A stretch of 64,000 nt of DNA, taken from Sphaerochaeta sp. UBA5849 (GTDB lineage: Bacteria; Spirochaetota; Spirochaetia; Sphaerochaetales; Sphaerochaetaceae). The translations under genes were made by a program, and so were the position numbers. Positions 22,900-31,630 of this stretch are shown here, one piece after another; positions within the stretch are counted from its first letter, which is position 1, and every line of letters begins with the position of its first letter. The notes beneath the pieces are model-generated. The model worked only from the letters and a program-made list of their open reading frames with translations. It was not told the DNA's origin and searched no databases. The stretch lies in assembly GCA_002432715.1 (NCBI GenBank), contig DJGJ01000035.1, forward strand, positions 45,311 through 109,310, in the 5' to 3' direction.

Positions 22900-23023
22900 A
22901 AGATGCCATCCTCTCTTGAGCTTCATTTATACCATGACTTTCAATAAATCCTGAATAAAAACCATAAAAGCCCTGCAACATCAGATGTTGGCAGGGCTCG
23001 TGAAAGGGAAATCATCCCCGGCA

Positions 23024-23377
23024 TCAGTGCATTTTCTTGACTATCACCTCTGCAGCCTTAACCAAGGGATAGGCAGCAGGAGAACCGGTGAGCAATGGCT
23101 GGGTACCGATTTGCATGGTCAACAGCTGCTTGACTGTTACGCGATTCTGAATCAAAAAGCCAATGGCATTGGTGAGTTCGCCGGTGCTCGCTCCTCCATA
23201 AACTTCAGCACCTAAAATCATACCACAGTCACTGGCAACAATCAGCTTGACCATCTGTTTGTGGGAGTGCTCCAAATTACCTGGATGAGTATCCATTCCA
23301 GTGAAGCTTCCGCAAATGACAGAAAAATTATTGTAAATTTTCAACCTTGTGTATACCCATTCCATTTTTATACACAA
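23024..23377 (-). pseudogene. Remnant of an FAD/NAD disulfide oxidoreductase (C-terminal domain only)
   Basis: About 95 intact C-terminal residues match the dimerisation domain of pyridine-nucleotide disulfide oxidoreductases. They include GSFTGMDTHPGNL, VKLIVASDCGMILGAEVYGG and TMQIGTQPLLTGSPAAYPLV. The FAD- and NAD-binding domains (normally more than 300 residues) are absent. Upstream sequence degenerates into an unrelated stretch that abuts the TRAP promoter. There is no good ribosome-binding site. A 5' deletion, perhaps when the TRAP operon arrived, is the simplest reading. Confidence 0.75.
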
Positions 23378-23392
23378 TTGTGAATATCCAAA

Positions 23393-23421
23393 TTGACAAA
23401 AGACGCATCAACCTCTAGATT
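23393..23421 (+). promoter_or_regulatory. TRAP operon promoter
   Basis: Consensus TTGACA (23393-23398), a 17-bp spacer and TAGATT (23416-23421) predict a start near 23428. An in-frame TTG at 23393 is this -35 box, so it is not the start codon. Confidence 0.75.
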
Positions 23422-23446
23422 GAAGGGAACATTTGGGAAAGGTGTC

Positions 23447-25420
23447 ATGCAAAACAATACAACAGAGAAAAAGTTCACCAAGGAAGAGCTCATTGCCCAA
23501 GAGTTGCTGGACAAGAAAGAATCAGACAGCAAGCTTCGAGAGTACTCAGGTCCGCTTGGAACAGTAATAACTGGCTTATTCCTTCTTTGGTCTGTATTTC
23601 AAGTGTATGCAAATACCATCGGCATCATCGATGCTATGTCTCTGAGGACCTGGCACCTCCTGTTTCTCATGCTCTTCACGTTTCTCTTGTTTCCAACCTA
23701 CCCTTCCGAAAACCGAAAACGCGCCCTTCCACCTGTCTGGGATATGGTATTGCTGGCAATACTCGGCGTCAGCTTTGCCTATCTCTTGAAAAATTACATC
23801 CCGGTTGCCAAACGAGGCGGATATCTGATCAGTCTCGATATTTGGGTTGCAGGCATCATCATGGTTCTCATCTTTGAAGCCGGGCGGCGGGCATGTAAAA
23901 ACCTTGCCATCCTTGGATTGATATTCCTGCTCTACAACTTCCTGGGCAAGTGGATCCCCGGAGATCTCGGCCATGTCGGATTCAGCGTCAAACGGGTACT
24001 CAACCACATGATTTGGGGCAGCCAGGGGATCTTTGGCGTAGGAATAGGGGTGAGTGCCACCTACATTTTCCTTTTCGTGCTCTTCGGAGCTTACTTGAAA
24101 TACAGTGGATTCAGCCAATTCATCAACGACATCTCCCTGACGTTGGTAGGGAGAACTGCCGGAGGACCTGCAAAAGTTGCGGTGCTGGCCAGTGCTCTTT
24201 TGGGCATGATCAATGGATCGGCCATAGCCAATGTGGCTACAACTGGAACAATCACCATCCCCATGATGAAGAAAACCGGCTATAAGAAGGAGTTTGCAGC
24301 CGCAGTCGAAGCAGTTGCTTCCACCGGCGGGCAGTTTGCACCTCCCATCATGGGCGCCGTTGGCTTTGTCATGGCGGAATTCATGGGAGTAAGTTACACA
24401 AAAGTCTTGCTTGCAGCGTGCATCCCGGCATTTCTCTACTACCTTACCCTCCTGTTTGCGGTTCACTTCGAAGCAAAAAGACTCGGCCTCTCCGGTTTGA
24501 GCAAAGAAAACATTCCCAACGCCATGGTGGTTCTGAAAAAGCAAGGTCATCTGATTATTCCTTTGGTAGTCCTAATCGGCTTGCTCAGCTTTGGATTCAC
24601 CCCGCTGTTTGGTGCCGTAGTTGCAATATTTGCCACCATCGGCGCCTCATGGCTCCGCAAGGATACAAGAATGACTTGGTCTGTTATTGTACAAGCCACA
24701 GTCGAAGGTGCGCGTTCAGCCATAGCGGTGGGGATGAGCTGTGCAATCATCGGGGTGATCATTGGAACGGTGTCCCTGACAGGGCTGGGTCTGAACTTCG
24801 GATACATCATCCTCAGGATTGTTGGAGAGGGCCAGTTGTATCTCGGCGGCTTGATGGTCATGATCATGAGCATCGTCCTCGGCATGGGAGTTCCCGGAGT
24901 TGCAGCGTATGTCATCGTATCGACAGTCTCCGTTCCCGTCCTTATCCAGGCCGGAGCAATTCCCATGGCCGCTCATATGTTCTGTCTTATTTATGCATGC
25001 CTGTCCAACATAACTCCTCCCGTGGCAATGAGCAGTTATGTTGCAAGCGGCATTGCCGGCTCCGACCAGACAAAGACCAGCCTTATTGCGGTAAAAATCG
25101 GGCTCACCGGGTTCATCCTTCCCTTCTTCTTTTTGGACAACCCCATTCTCTTGCTGGGAAGTACGGAAGGGGTTCCCCTGCTCACAACCCTGAGGGCTCT
25201 GCTTACCTCTTCAATCGGGGTCATCGCCCTTTCCTCAGGCCTGCAGGGGTACCTGCTGCGCAAGCTGAATCTCATTGAACGCCTAGTCATGGTTGCAGCC
25301 GGCCTTTTATTCATCGAAACCGGACTGGTTACCGACTTGGTTGCAATCTTGCTCGTAGGAGTCATTTTGACTTTCCAATATTTGCAGAAGAGATCACAAC
25401 CCAAGGAGAAAATCGCATGA
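23447..25420 (+). CDS. TRAP transporter fused permease, TAXI type (4TM/12TM)
   Basis: The 657-residue inner-membrane protein fuses the small (DctQ-like) and large (DctM-like) TRAP permease subunits. The large subunit shows the GMINGSAIANVATTGTITIP and STGGQFAPPIMG segments and the C-terminal NITPPVAMSSYVASGIAG segment. These features mark the TAXI-associated 4TM/12TM fusion. The cytosolic N-terminus of about 50 residues is polar. The start at 23447 is preferred over the TTG at 23393, which is the -35 box. The stop overlaps the substrate-binding gene as ATGA, so the two are coupled. The substrate is unknown; characterised TAXI systems import organic acids or amino acids. Confidence 0.92.
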   Translation: MQNNTTEKKFTKEELIAQELLDKKESDSKLREYSGPLGTVITGLFLLWSVFQVYANTIGIIDAMSLRTWHLLFLMLFTFLLFPTYPSENRKRALPPVWDMVLLAILGVSFAYLLKNYIPVAKRGGYLISLDIWVAGIIMVLIFEAGRRACKNLAILGLIFLLYNFLGKWIPGDLGHVGFSVKRVLNHMIWGSQGIFGVGIGVSATYIFLFVLFGAYLKYSGFSQFINDISLTLVGRTAGGPAKVAVLASALLGMINGSAIANVATTGTITIPMMKKTGYKKEFAAAVEAVASTGGQFAPPIMGAVGFVMAEFMGVSYTKVLLAACIPAFLYYLTLLFAVHFEAKRLGLSGLSKENIPNAMVVLKKQGHLIIPLVVLIGLLSFGFTPLFGAVVAIFATIGASWLRKDTRMTWSVIVQATVEGARSAIAVGMSCAIIGVIIGTVSLTGLGLNFGYIILRIVGEGQLYLGGLMVMIMSIVLGMGVPGVAAYVIVSTVSVPVLIQAGAIPMAAHMFCLIYACLSNITPPVAMSSYVASGIAGSDQTKTSLIAVKIGLTGFILPFFFLDNPILLLGSTEGVPLLTTLRALLTSSIGVIALSSGLQGYLLRKLNLIERLVMVAAGLLFIETGLVTDLVAILLVGVILTFQYLQKRSQPKEKIA

Positions 25421-26400
25421 AAAAGTATGGAGCACTACTGCTGGCTGTCACCCTGCTCGTCCCAAGCCTGCTGTTTGCCGCAGGCGCCAAGGAAGGAGCA
25501 GCCCAGCCTGTCAAGAAAACAGTCATCAACTTCCCCACCGCGGCAACTACCGGAGCCGTGTACCCGCTTGGATCGGCAATGGCCAACCTGTGGAACACCA
25601 AGCTGGAGAACGTCAGGGTCAGTGCCCAAGCCAGTGCCGGAGGAATCGCAAACCTGAATATGATCGCCGATGGCGAAGCCCAGCTGGGAGTTGCCGTTAC
25701 GTCCATCATGTATGAATCCTTTCACGGTATCGGAGCATTCGAGGGAAGACCCAACCCCAATCTCAGAGTGATGATCGGCTTGTACGCCAACCCAAACCAA
25801 GTGGTTGTCACACAGAACAGCGGCATCAATTCGCTTGCAGATCTCAGCGGCAAGCGATTCGCTTCAGGAGCTCCAGGGTCGACGACGGAAGTGGAGACCA
25901 GCCTGCACCTCAAGACCAGCGGAGTCAACTATCCTGATGGGCTGAGAGTCCAGTATGTCGGATTCACCGAAGCAATCGACCTGATGCGCAACAAGCAGCT
26001 GGACGGGGCTTGGATCATGGCCGGAATTCCCAATGCTGCAGTTACCGAAATGCTTTCAACGGCCGGCGGCAAATTGCTCAGCCTCGACATGGACCTGATC
26101 AAAAAGCTGCAGCAAACCTATCCTTGGTACGGCGCCTACACCATTCCCGCCGGCACCTATCCCGGCCAGACAGCCGACGTGCTGACTTCGGCAATCAAGA
26201 TCACCGTCTGCACCGATGCACGTGTCGATGCCGATGTTGTGTACGACATGACCAAGACGTTCTGGGAAAACTTCGAGGAATTGAAAGCCACCCAGGCTCC
26301 ATTGAAGCAGGTCAATCCCAAGGAAGCAGTCAAGGATTTGGCGGGGCTTCCCTTGCACGAGGGTGCTGCACGCTACTACCGCGAAATTGGGTTGCTGTAA
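25417..26400 (+). CDS. TAXI-family TRAP substrate-binding protein
   Basis: This 327-residue periplasmic protein has a signal peptide (residues 1-21, LLLAVTLLVPSLLFAAG) followed by the spirochaete-like mature start AKEGAAQ. The TAXI signature is clear: PTAATTGAVYPLGSAMANLW, SAQASAGGIANLNMI, and SGAPGSTTEVE near residue 150. It delivers a solute to the fused permease encoded just upstream, with a 4-nt overlap. A strong terminator follows, closing a two-gene operon. No ligand can be deduced from the sequence. Confidence 0.92.
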   Translation: MKKYGALLLAVTLLVPSLLFAAGAKEGAAQPVKKTVINFPTAATTGAVYPLGSAMANLWNTKLENVRVSAQASAGGIANLNMIADGEAQLGVAVTSIMYESFHGIGAFEGRPNPNLRVMIGLYANPNQVVVTQNSGINSLADLSGKRFASGAPGSTTEVETSLHLKTSGVNYPDGLRVQYVGFTEAIDLMRNKQLDGAWIMAGIPNAAVTEMLSTAGGKLLSLDMDLIKKLQQTYPWYGAYTIPAGTYPGQTADVLTSAIKITVCTDARVDADVVYDMTKTFWENFEELKATQAPLKQVNPKEAVKDLAGLPLHEGAARYYREIGLL

Positions 26401-26416
26401 ACCTGATGCATCCACC

Positions 26417-26447
26417 AAAGCCGGGGTTGTTCAATCCCGGCTTTTTT
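26417..26447 (+). terminator. Rho-independent terminator of the TRAP operon
   Basis: AAGCCGGG and CCCGGCTT pair around a 10-nt loop and are followed by TTTTTTG. Confidence 0.85.
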
Positions 26448-26507
26448 GTTTGCCCTGTTTTGGCAAAAGAACTTGACTCATGGCAGACTGGTATGCATGC
26501 TCGAAGT

Positions 26508-27551
26508 ATGGAAGATGGATTCTTTACCGAGCTCGGATTCTCACAGCGCCAACGTTTGGATATTGAGATGGCAGCTTTGCAGTATTGTAAGGGTAAGCAG
26601 GATGCAACCATGAAGGCAACATTTCGTGAAGCCATCAAAATGCGGGACGAGAAAACCGCAGGGACCATCCTCTTTGAAGGATTGCAGGCCTTTGGCCCGC
26701 TGTATCCCCTGCACCTTATCCATACCTGTTATGATAGTGTCTGCTCTCTCTATGATGAGCTATCCATTGAACCTGCAATTCGCTTGGATACCTTGGCGGA
26801 TATCAAGCTCTGGACACAGACCTATGCCGATTCACATGGCCTGGAGACCGGGTTGACCCAGGTTTTTTGGATCGCCCGCCATCTGTGTGCAAGGATCCTG
26901 AGGCTGGGGAGGCTGCAATTTGAGCCAGCATGCCTCAAAGCCCCATTTCGCATCTATCGAGTAGAAGACAGTGCCAGGCTCGTCACCATTGCTGAAGCGA
27001 ACCTGGCATGTGACGCAAACGGGTATTGTACCGATGAAGAGAAATCCTCTTTCATCACTACCCTTGCGGAGGATGGGCTCATGCTGCAAGCACATGTGGT
27101 GGACGGCAGGCAAGGAAATGTGGCAGCAAAGCCCACCCTGTTTGACAAAGCTGCATTGCACTGTATCGCTGACGCCACTACTGAAGTATTGCACCTGCAC
27201 ATACCAGCCGGTGAGCGGCTTATCGGTAATGCAGTGGATGCGTCGCTTACACAGGCAAAAGCTTTCTTTCCAGCACATCGGGTGGTGGTCTGCACCTCTT
27301 GGTTGCTCGACCCGGCCTTGTCTCTGGTTGCAGGCAAAGAGAGCAATATTGTACAGTTCATGGAGCGTTTCTCCAAATTCCCCGTTCCCTTCCAGACTCC
27401 GCAGATTTTCGAACGGGTCTTTGGCTTCACAGCCACAGCAGAGGATATTCCACAGTGGAAGGCAACAACCACACTGCAGCGCTCCATACAAAGAGCACTC
27501 TGTGAGGGAGTCACCTTCCGTACCATGGGTGGATATTTCTTGCTCGAATAA
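26508..27551 (+). CDS. Acyltransferase-domain protein with a two-domain GNAT-like architecture
   Basis: This 347-residue soluble protein resembles firmicute proteins annotated as acyltransferase-domain proteins, with an N-terminal helical part and a C-terminal GNAT-related domain. The most telling stretch is VFWIARHLCARILRLGRLQFE near residues 114-134. The His-rich LHLHIPAGERL and the WLLDPAL segment also recur in that group. The biochemical role is not known. I took the ATG at 26508; an ATG at 26493 is possible, and the frame's long upstream extension only shadows the TAXI gene. A TTGACT at 26473 lies at the right distance for a leaderless promoter, but the -10 is poor. Confidence 0.6.
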   Translation: MEDGFFTELGFSQRQRLDIEMAALQYCKGKQDATMKATFREAIKMRDEKTAGTILFEGLQAFGPLYPLHLIHTCYDSVCSLYDELSIEPAIRLDTLADIKLWTQTYADSHGLETGLTQVFWIARHLCARILRLGRLQFEPACLKAPFRIYRVEDSARLVTIAEANLACDANGYCTDEEKSSFITTLAEDGLMLQAHVVDGRQGNVAAKPTLFDKAALHCIADATTEVLHLHIPAGERLIGNAVDASLTQAKAFFPAHRVVVCTSWLLDPALSLVAGKESNIVQFMERFSKFPVPFQTPQIFERVFGFTATAEDIPQWKATTTLQRSIQRALCEGVTFRTMGGYFLLE

Positions 27552-27628
27552 CCAATCCAGTCATATACTGGACACATAGGGAAATGTGTCGTCATTCATC
27601 ATCATGTGTTTTTGCATAAGGTCGGCAT

Positions 27629-28423
27629 ATGAGAAGTACACCCGTGTCACTCGCTTTGGTGTTTCTCGCAGTAGTGTGTTGTGGATGGTTTGGTTCATGC
27701 GAACTCGAAGCCGGTCCCGACCAGATGGAGTCTCCTCCATTGACTGGAGATGATTCCCAAATTTTCCCCGATGGAGCGCCAAATCCAGCAAACTCAATGT
27801 TTTTGATGCATACCCAGTACACCACGGAATCGAATGCAACTATTTATTTCAAGCCGCTTTCCTCATTGCAGGCCGATTCCTATACCATTGAGTGCTCAAC
27901 GGATGGAGTCACCTTTCAGGACTTCCTGCGCCAGGGACAAGTGCTCACGGTCACAACGCAGGATGCCATCGGCATCGACGTCGCGCTTACAGAAAGCCTG
28001 TACTTTCGACTAAGAATTCAAGGCGGGCCCTATGATGGGAACCACACCAATACCATGTATGCCCGCCATGCCCCACAAGGAGGTTATTTACAACGCTGGT
28101 CGCGGAATACTGCAATGCAGCTTACCGGGGTGAGTGCACCGCTCGCCGGACACGGCATCGAGGTGGAGGTGGAAATCAGAGACTATGTGAGTGCAACTGA
28201 TTTTTCTCTCAATTCCGTCCTGCCCGATGCAATTGGATCTTGGACATGGTATCGGATCAATCCATTGAATTTTGATGAGAAAACACTCATCGAAGGTGCA
28301 AACGCTTCTTCCTATACCACCATGCAGGATGACATCGGCTGCCTCATCATGGTCGAAGCTCAAGGTGATGATACCGACTTCTACGGCTTGGATCGCATCA
28401 TGACGGTCGAGCCGGTTCAGTGA
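27629..28423 (+). CDS. Predicted lipoprotein, unknown function
   Basis: The 264-residue product has a hydrophobic signal sequence and the lipobox-like WFGSC with the candidate lipidated Cys at position 24. The mature part is polar and beta-rich with no recognised catalytic motif. Segments such as ADSYTIECSTDGVTFQDF and SLYFRLRIQGG-like strands recall fibronectin or immunoglobulin-like repeats, but this is only an impression. It has a weak AAGG site 8 nt upstream. It ends in a 7-nt overlap with the convergent oxidoreductase gene. It is probably surface-exposed or anchored in the periplasm. Confidence 0.65.
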   Translation: MRSTPVSLALVFLAVVCCGWFGSCELEAGPDQMESPPLTGDDSQIFPDGAPNPANSMFLMHTQYTTESNATIYFKPLSSLQADSYTIECSTDGVTFQDFLRQGQVLTVTTQDAIGIDVALTESLYFRLRIQGGPYDGNHTNTMYARHAPQGGYLQRWSRNTAMQLTGVSAPLAGHGIEVEVEIRDYVSATDFSLNSVLPDAIGSWTWYRINPLNFDEKTLIEGANASSYTTMQDDIGCLIMVEAQGDDTDFYGLDRIMTVEPVQ

Positions 28424-30237
28424 CCCTTCAGATACTCACACACCTTCCCTATCGCCACCTTCTCTTCTCGGATGCAGTTCGGCTCCAGAATGCTTGGGTT
28501 TTGAACCGAGGATTCTGTAAGCTTTCTCTTCGCACCGACAAAGTTGCCTACCGACACCCGTCTCATAATTCCCCGAACATCCAAGTCGGTTTGATGACTG
28601 CAGGTAGGATGCTCGCACAACTGGCAGCGCCTTGCTTCTTGCATTATTGCACGCTGTTCAGGCTCAACTGAAGCATACAACTGCTCACAGGTGAAGGGAG
28701 CTTGTATCAGATGGACGTACTCTTTCCTTGAACTGTCATAAACAAACGGTTTAAGACCGCGTTTGGAGAGTACTGCATTCGCAGCAGCGATGCCGCTGGT
28801 CGTGACAGTGGGCGTTCCGGTGCCCATTATCGTTGACTCGCCGCAGCAGAACAGGGTATCCCAATCTGTTCTGATGTGCTGACGCTTGAACATGTGGTTG
28901 CCCAGCTTTTGCTTGGGTCCTGCCACCGCTCCTCCGTTCTTCAGCGTAAATCGCTGGATGGTTCTCGGACTTGCAAGCTCTGCATGCCTGAGGTGCTCCC
29001 TGATTGAAGGAAACCGTTTTTCAAGCACTGCAAGCAGCCGCTCAATTTCTTGCTTTTTCCTTTGCTGGTATGCCTTCTGGTCAAGCGCATCCCATGACCC
29101 GAACGAAGGTCCGATGGCAAGGATGATATGCTCATCATCTGCGCAGATGGTCCTGTCATCGACGCTGGGGATGTAGGCTGTAACCTCTTGTTCATCCAAG
29201 GCATCGGGTCGGCCGACCAACATCTCAACTGCCAGCGTCAGCTCATCAACAACATCTTTATCGACCAGTGTATACAAAACTACACTTGGATAAGTCGGTT
29301 CCTGCTTCTGCGCCCAGCTTCGCTGCTGTTCGGTGGTTTCATTGTGCGGCAACAACTTCCCGTAGAGGTTCCAGACAGTACCGCTGTAGATGATTTGGTC
29401 AGCTGTATGCACCGTTCCATCATCAAGCAGCACCCCGCCGGGTTTTCCTTGGTTGAAGAGTATCGAGACTACCTCACGCTCCGCCATCATTGTCGAGCCA
29501 TGTTCTTCTATCACTTTTTCCAACGCTCCGGTCAAAAAGAGTGTTGATCCCGCAGGATAGTAGCTGCCCCCGACATGGTTGTCGACGAACATCACCGATG
29601 CAAGAATCGCCGGACTTTCCTCTACTGTCACATAGCAGTAAGTGGAGGTAAGCTTGTCAAAGAAGTTGAAAATCGCCTTATCGGTAAAATACTTGGAAAG
29701 CAGCGCCTCAGCGCTGATATTCAAATAAGAGAGAAACCGGATATAGGAAAGAGGATGGTGCAGCAGGGATTTGAGAGCTGCCTTCTTGTCCACTTCGTCA
29801 GGGGTGGTGTAGGAGGGATTCTCCACCATGACATGCTCGTACAGCTTACCCATGTCCGCATAAAAACGCACAAGGCTCTCCCGTTGGCCGGGAAACAGGG
29901 CGGCGACTTCGTCGATAAATCGGGAGATGTCGGGGAAAAATCTCACTTTTCTGCCATCGTAATGGACACAATAGAGCAATTCATGCTGGATCATGGTGAT
30001 GCTCTCCTCAAGACAATTGAAGAGGAACCGATGGGCATTGAAGCCCTTCTCCCCCCAGCCGAAGAGCATGGACGAGCCTTGGTCAAAGATTGCATCCCCG
30101 CGTTTGAAGGCGCCGCAACTTCCACCCGGACAATATGCTTTATCGATAGTGGCGACGTTCAAACCACGTTTTGCCAATAAAGAGGCCGCACTCAGTCCGC
30201 TCAGACCTGCTCCGATCACCAGTACATCAAAATGCAT
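28417..30237 (-). CDS. CrtI/CrtISO-like FAD oxidoreductase with a GltD-like C-terminal tail
   Basis: This 606-residue protein has an N-terminal FAD motif VLVIGAGLSGLSAASLLAKR and PGGSCGAFKRG, typical of phytoene desaturase/carotenoid isomerase relatives. A C-terminal FAD-closing segment GTGTPTVTTSGIAAANAV lies near residue 490. Unusually, the last 70 residues carry RRCQLCEHPTC, a GNFVGAKRKL helix and CIREEKVAIGKVCEYL. This resembles the Fe-S helical domain of the glutamate synthase small subunit, with the fourth cysteine of the first motif missing. The start ATG at 30237 is chosen over a TTG at 30255. A flavodoxin gene lies 14 nt upstream and may be its electron partner. Confidence 0.8.
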   Translation of the reverse strand: MHFDVLVIGAGLSGLSAASLLAKRGLNVATIDKAYCPGGSCGAFKRGDAIFDQGSSMLFGWGEKGFNAHRFLFNCLEESITMIQHELLYCVHYDGRKVRFFPDISRFIDEVAALFPGQRESLVRFYADMGKLYEHVMVENPSYTTPDEVDKKAALKSLLHHPLSYIRFLSYLNISAEALLSKYFTDKAIFNFFDKLTSTYCYVTVEESPAILASVMFVDNHVGGSYYPAGSTLFLTGALEKVIEEHGSTMMAEREVVSILFNQGKPGGVLLDDGTVHTADQIIYSGTVWNLYGKLLPHNETTEQQRSWAQKQEPTYPSVVLYTLVDKDVVDELTLAVEMLVGRPDALDEQEVTAYIPSVDDRTICADDEHIILAIGPSFGSWDALDQKAYQQRKKQEIERLLAVLEKRFPSIREHLRHAELASPRTIQRFTLKNGGAVAGPKQKLGNHMFKRQHIRTDWDTLFCCGESTIMGTGTPTVTTSGIAAANAVLSKRGLKPFVYDSSRKEYVHLIQAPFTCEQLYASVEPEQRAIMQEARRCQLCEHPTCSHQTDLDVRGIMRRVSVGNFVGAKRKLTESSVQNPSILEPNCIREEKVAIGKVCEYLKGH

Positions 30238-30251
30238 CACACCCCCCTTGA

Positions 30252-30746
30252 TCAATACGACTCATTCGCCAATACAGCAGCACAAAAATCTTTCAATCGC
30301 CTTGCATCCTGCTCCAAGGTATCCTTTGATGGATTCACAAAGGAAATCTCACCCCGCACATGGCCATCGGTCTTGATTTTCTTCATGGTGGAAAAGCACT
30401 TGGAAACATCTCCACCACTGCAATCGGCGATGAGATACAGATCCTTTTGCGTAAACGAGGCTTGTTTCAGATATGAATACATCGGAGCGCTCACGCCTCC
30501 AGCCCAAACCGGGGTGGCAAGCAACACGACATCATACTTGCTCAAGTCAGGAAGTGGTTCCTTGAATGCAAGCCGCCGATGAAAAACAGCATCCCTGCCG
30601 GCAACGAAATACTTTGCAAAGCCCTTGGTGGGATAGTGGTTGCGGGGTTGCAATGCATACACATCGCAATGCAACAGCTGCTCCAACTGTTCGGCTATAA
30701 ACCGGGTATGTCCCTCAAGTGAATAGTACATAAGAATGCGCTCCAT
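30252..30746 (-). CDS. Flavodoxin-family protein
   Basis: This 164-residue flavodoxin-like protein begins with an FMN phosphate-loop pattern, YYSLEGHTRFIAE at residues 7-19. The second FMN loop is in LATPVWAGGVSAPMYSYL near residue 75, the pattern of flavodoxin/NAD(P)H-oxidoreductase-like small flavoproteins. The start has GGAGG about 7 nt upstream. It is 14 nt ahead of the CrtI-like oxidoreductase, and the two genes are very likely cotranscribed. An electron-transfer role to that enzyme is inferred from position. Confidence 0.85.
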   Translation of the reverse strand: MERILMYYSLEGHTRFIAEQLEQLLHCDVYALQPRNHYPTKGFAKYFVAGRDAVFHRRLAFKEPLPDLSKYDVVLLATPVWAGGVSAPMYSYLKQASFTQKDLYLIADCSGGDVSKCFSTMKKIKTDGHVRGEISFVNPSKDTLEQDARRLKDFCAAVLANESY

Positions 30747-30815
30747 GCAACGCCTCCAGTCATGTATTTGAGTGTATCACGCCCGCTTCAAGCCATCCAT
30801 CAGGGAATGCCGGAC

Positions 30816-30844
30816 TTGCAACAATACAGTGAAGCGGATATAAC
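30816..30844 (+). promoter_or_regulatory. tatD promoter, leaderless type
   Basis: TTGCAA (30816-30821), a 17-bp spacer and TATAAC (30839-30844) end 6 nt before the ATG at 30851. No Shine-Dalgarno is visible. Confidence 0.6.
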
Positions 30845-30850
30845 GGGTGC

Positions 30851-31630
30851 ATGCAAACCATGATTCCCCATCTCATAGACTCCCATTTTCACCTTCGTTC
30901 CATGCAGAGAAAAGGCATAGACGTCGAATCGATTCTTGCTGCCATGCAAGAGCTTTCCATGGAAGGTATCGAGATAGGGCTGGACTGCGACGACCTGGCT
31001 GAAAGAACAGCCATGCTCGAGCCCTACCCCTTCATAAAGCTCAGTGCAGGGATCGGGCCGTGGGGGGCGCAAGACTCACTTGATGAGCAGCTTGCGGTAT
31101 TGGAGAACCAGCTTTTGAAGAATGAGGTGGTGGCGATAGGGGAAATTGGGCTGGACAACTATCACAAGTATGGCACGGTTGAGAACCAGGAGTACCTGCT
31201 TGCTCGACAAATCGAACTTGCCAACAGGCTCGGCAAACCCGTAATTTTTCACAACCGGGAAGCCGATTCCCAATTCATCTCGCTTCTTGGGCGTACCACC
31301 TTTGCAAAGCGGGGCATCTTTCACTGCTATCAAGGAGGTGGAGAGCTTGCCCGTCTGGCAATCGAGCAGGGGTTTTATCTCTCCTTTGCCGGACCTTTGA
31401 CGTACAAGGCGAACAAGGGCATGCAGGACCTGTTTGCAAGCCTACCGATCGAGCACATCCTTTTGGAGACGGACAGCCCCTATCTCAGCCCCAATCCGGT
31501 GCGGGGGAAGGCCAATACACCGCTCTTTATGCACCATATCTATGCATGCGCGGCGCAGTTGAGGAGTATTTCACTTGAAGCAATGGTTTTGCAGGTCAGA
31601 GCCAACTTCCATGCATTTCTCGACCAGTGA
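30851..31630 (+). CDS. TatD-family metal-dependent hydrolase
   Basis: The 259-residue protein has metal-binding HFHL in IDSHFHLRS near residue 10, the GEIGLDNY motif with its Glu ligand near residue 97, FHNREA, FHCYQGG and LLETDSPYL near 200. These are the TatD hallmark positions, so a nuclease or related phosphodiesterase role is expected. It varies from canonical TatD in HFH and DNY, so its substrate is open. Its mRNA looks leaderless. The last 35 nt overlap the convergent gene at 31596. Confidence 0.82.
   Translation: MQTMIPHLIDSHFHLRSMQRKGIDVESILAAMQELSMEGIEIGLDCDDLAERTAMLEPYPFIKLSAGIGPWGAQDSLDEQLAVLENQLLKNEVVAIGEIGLDNYHKYGTVENQEYLLARQIELANRLGKPVIFHNREADSQFISLLGRTTFAKRGIFHCYQGGGELARLAIEQGFYLSFAGPLTYKANKGMQDLFASLPIEHILLETDSPYLSPNPVRGKANTPLFMHHIYACAAQLRSISLEAMVLQVRANFHAFLDQ

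Noticed and set aside
23393..23446. Upstream TTG start for the TRAP permease
   Set aside because: The TTG belongs to the TTGACA -35 box, and the added N-terminus is not similar to TRAP proteins.
26010..26507. Long N-terminal extension of the GNAT-like protein
   Set aside because: It runs through the TAXI gene in another frame and across its terminator.
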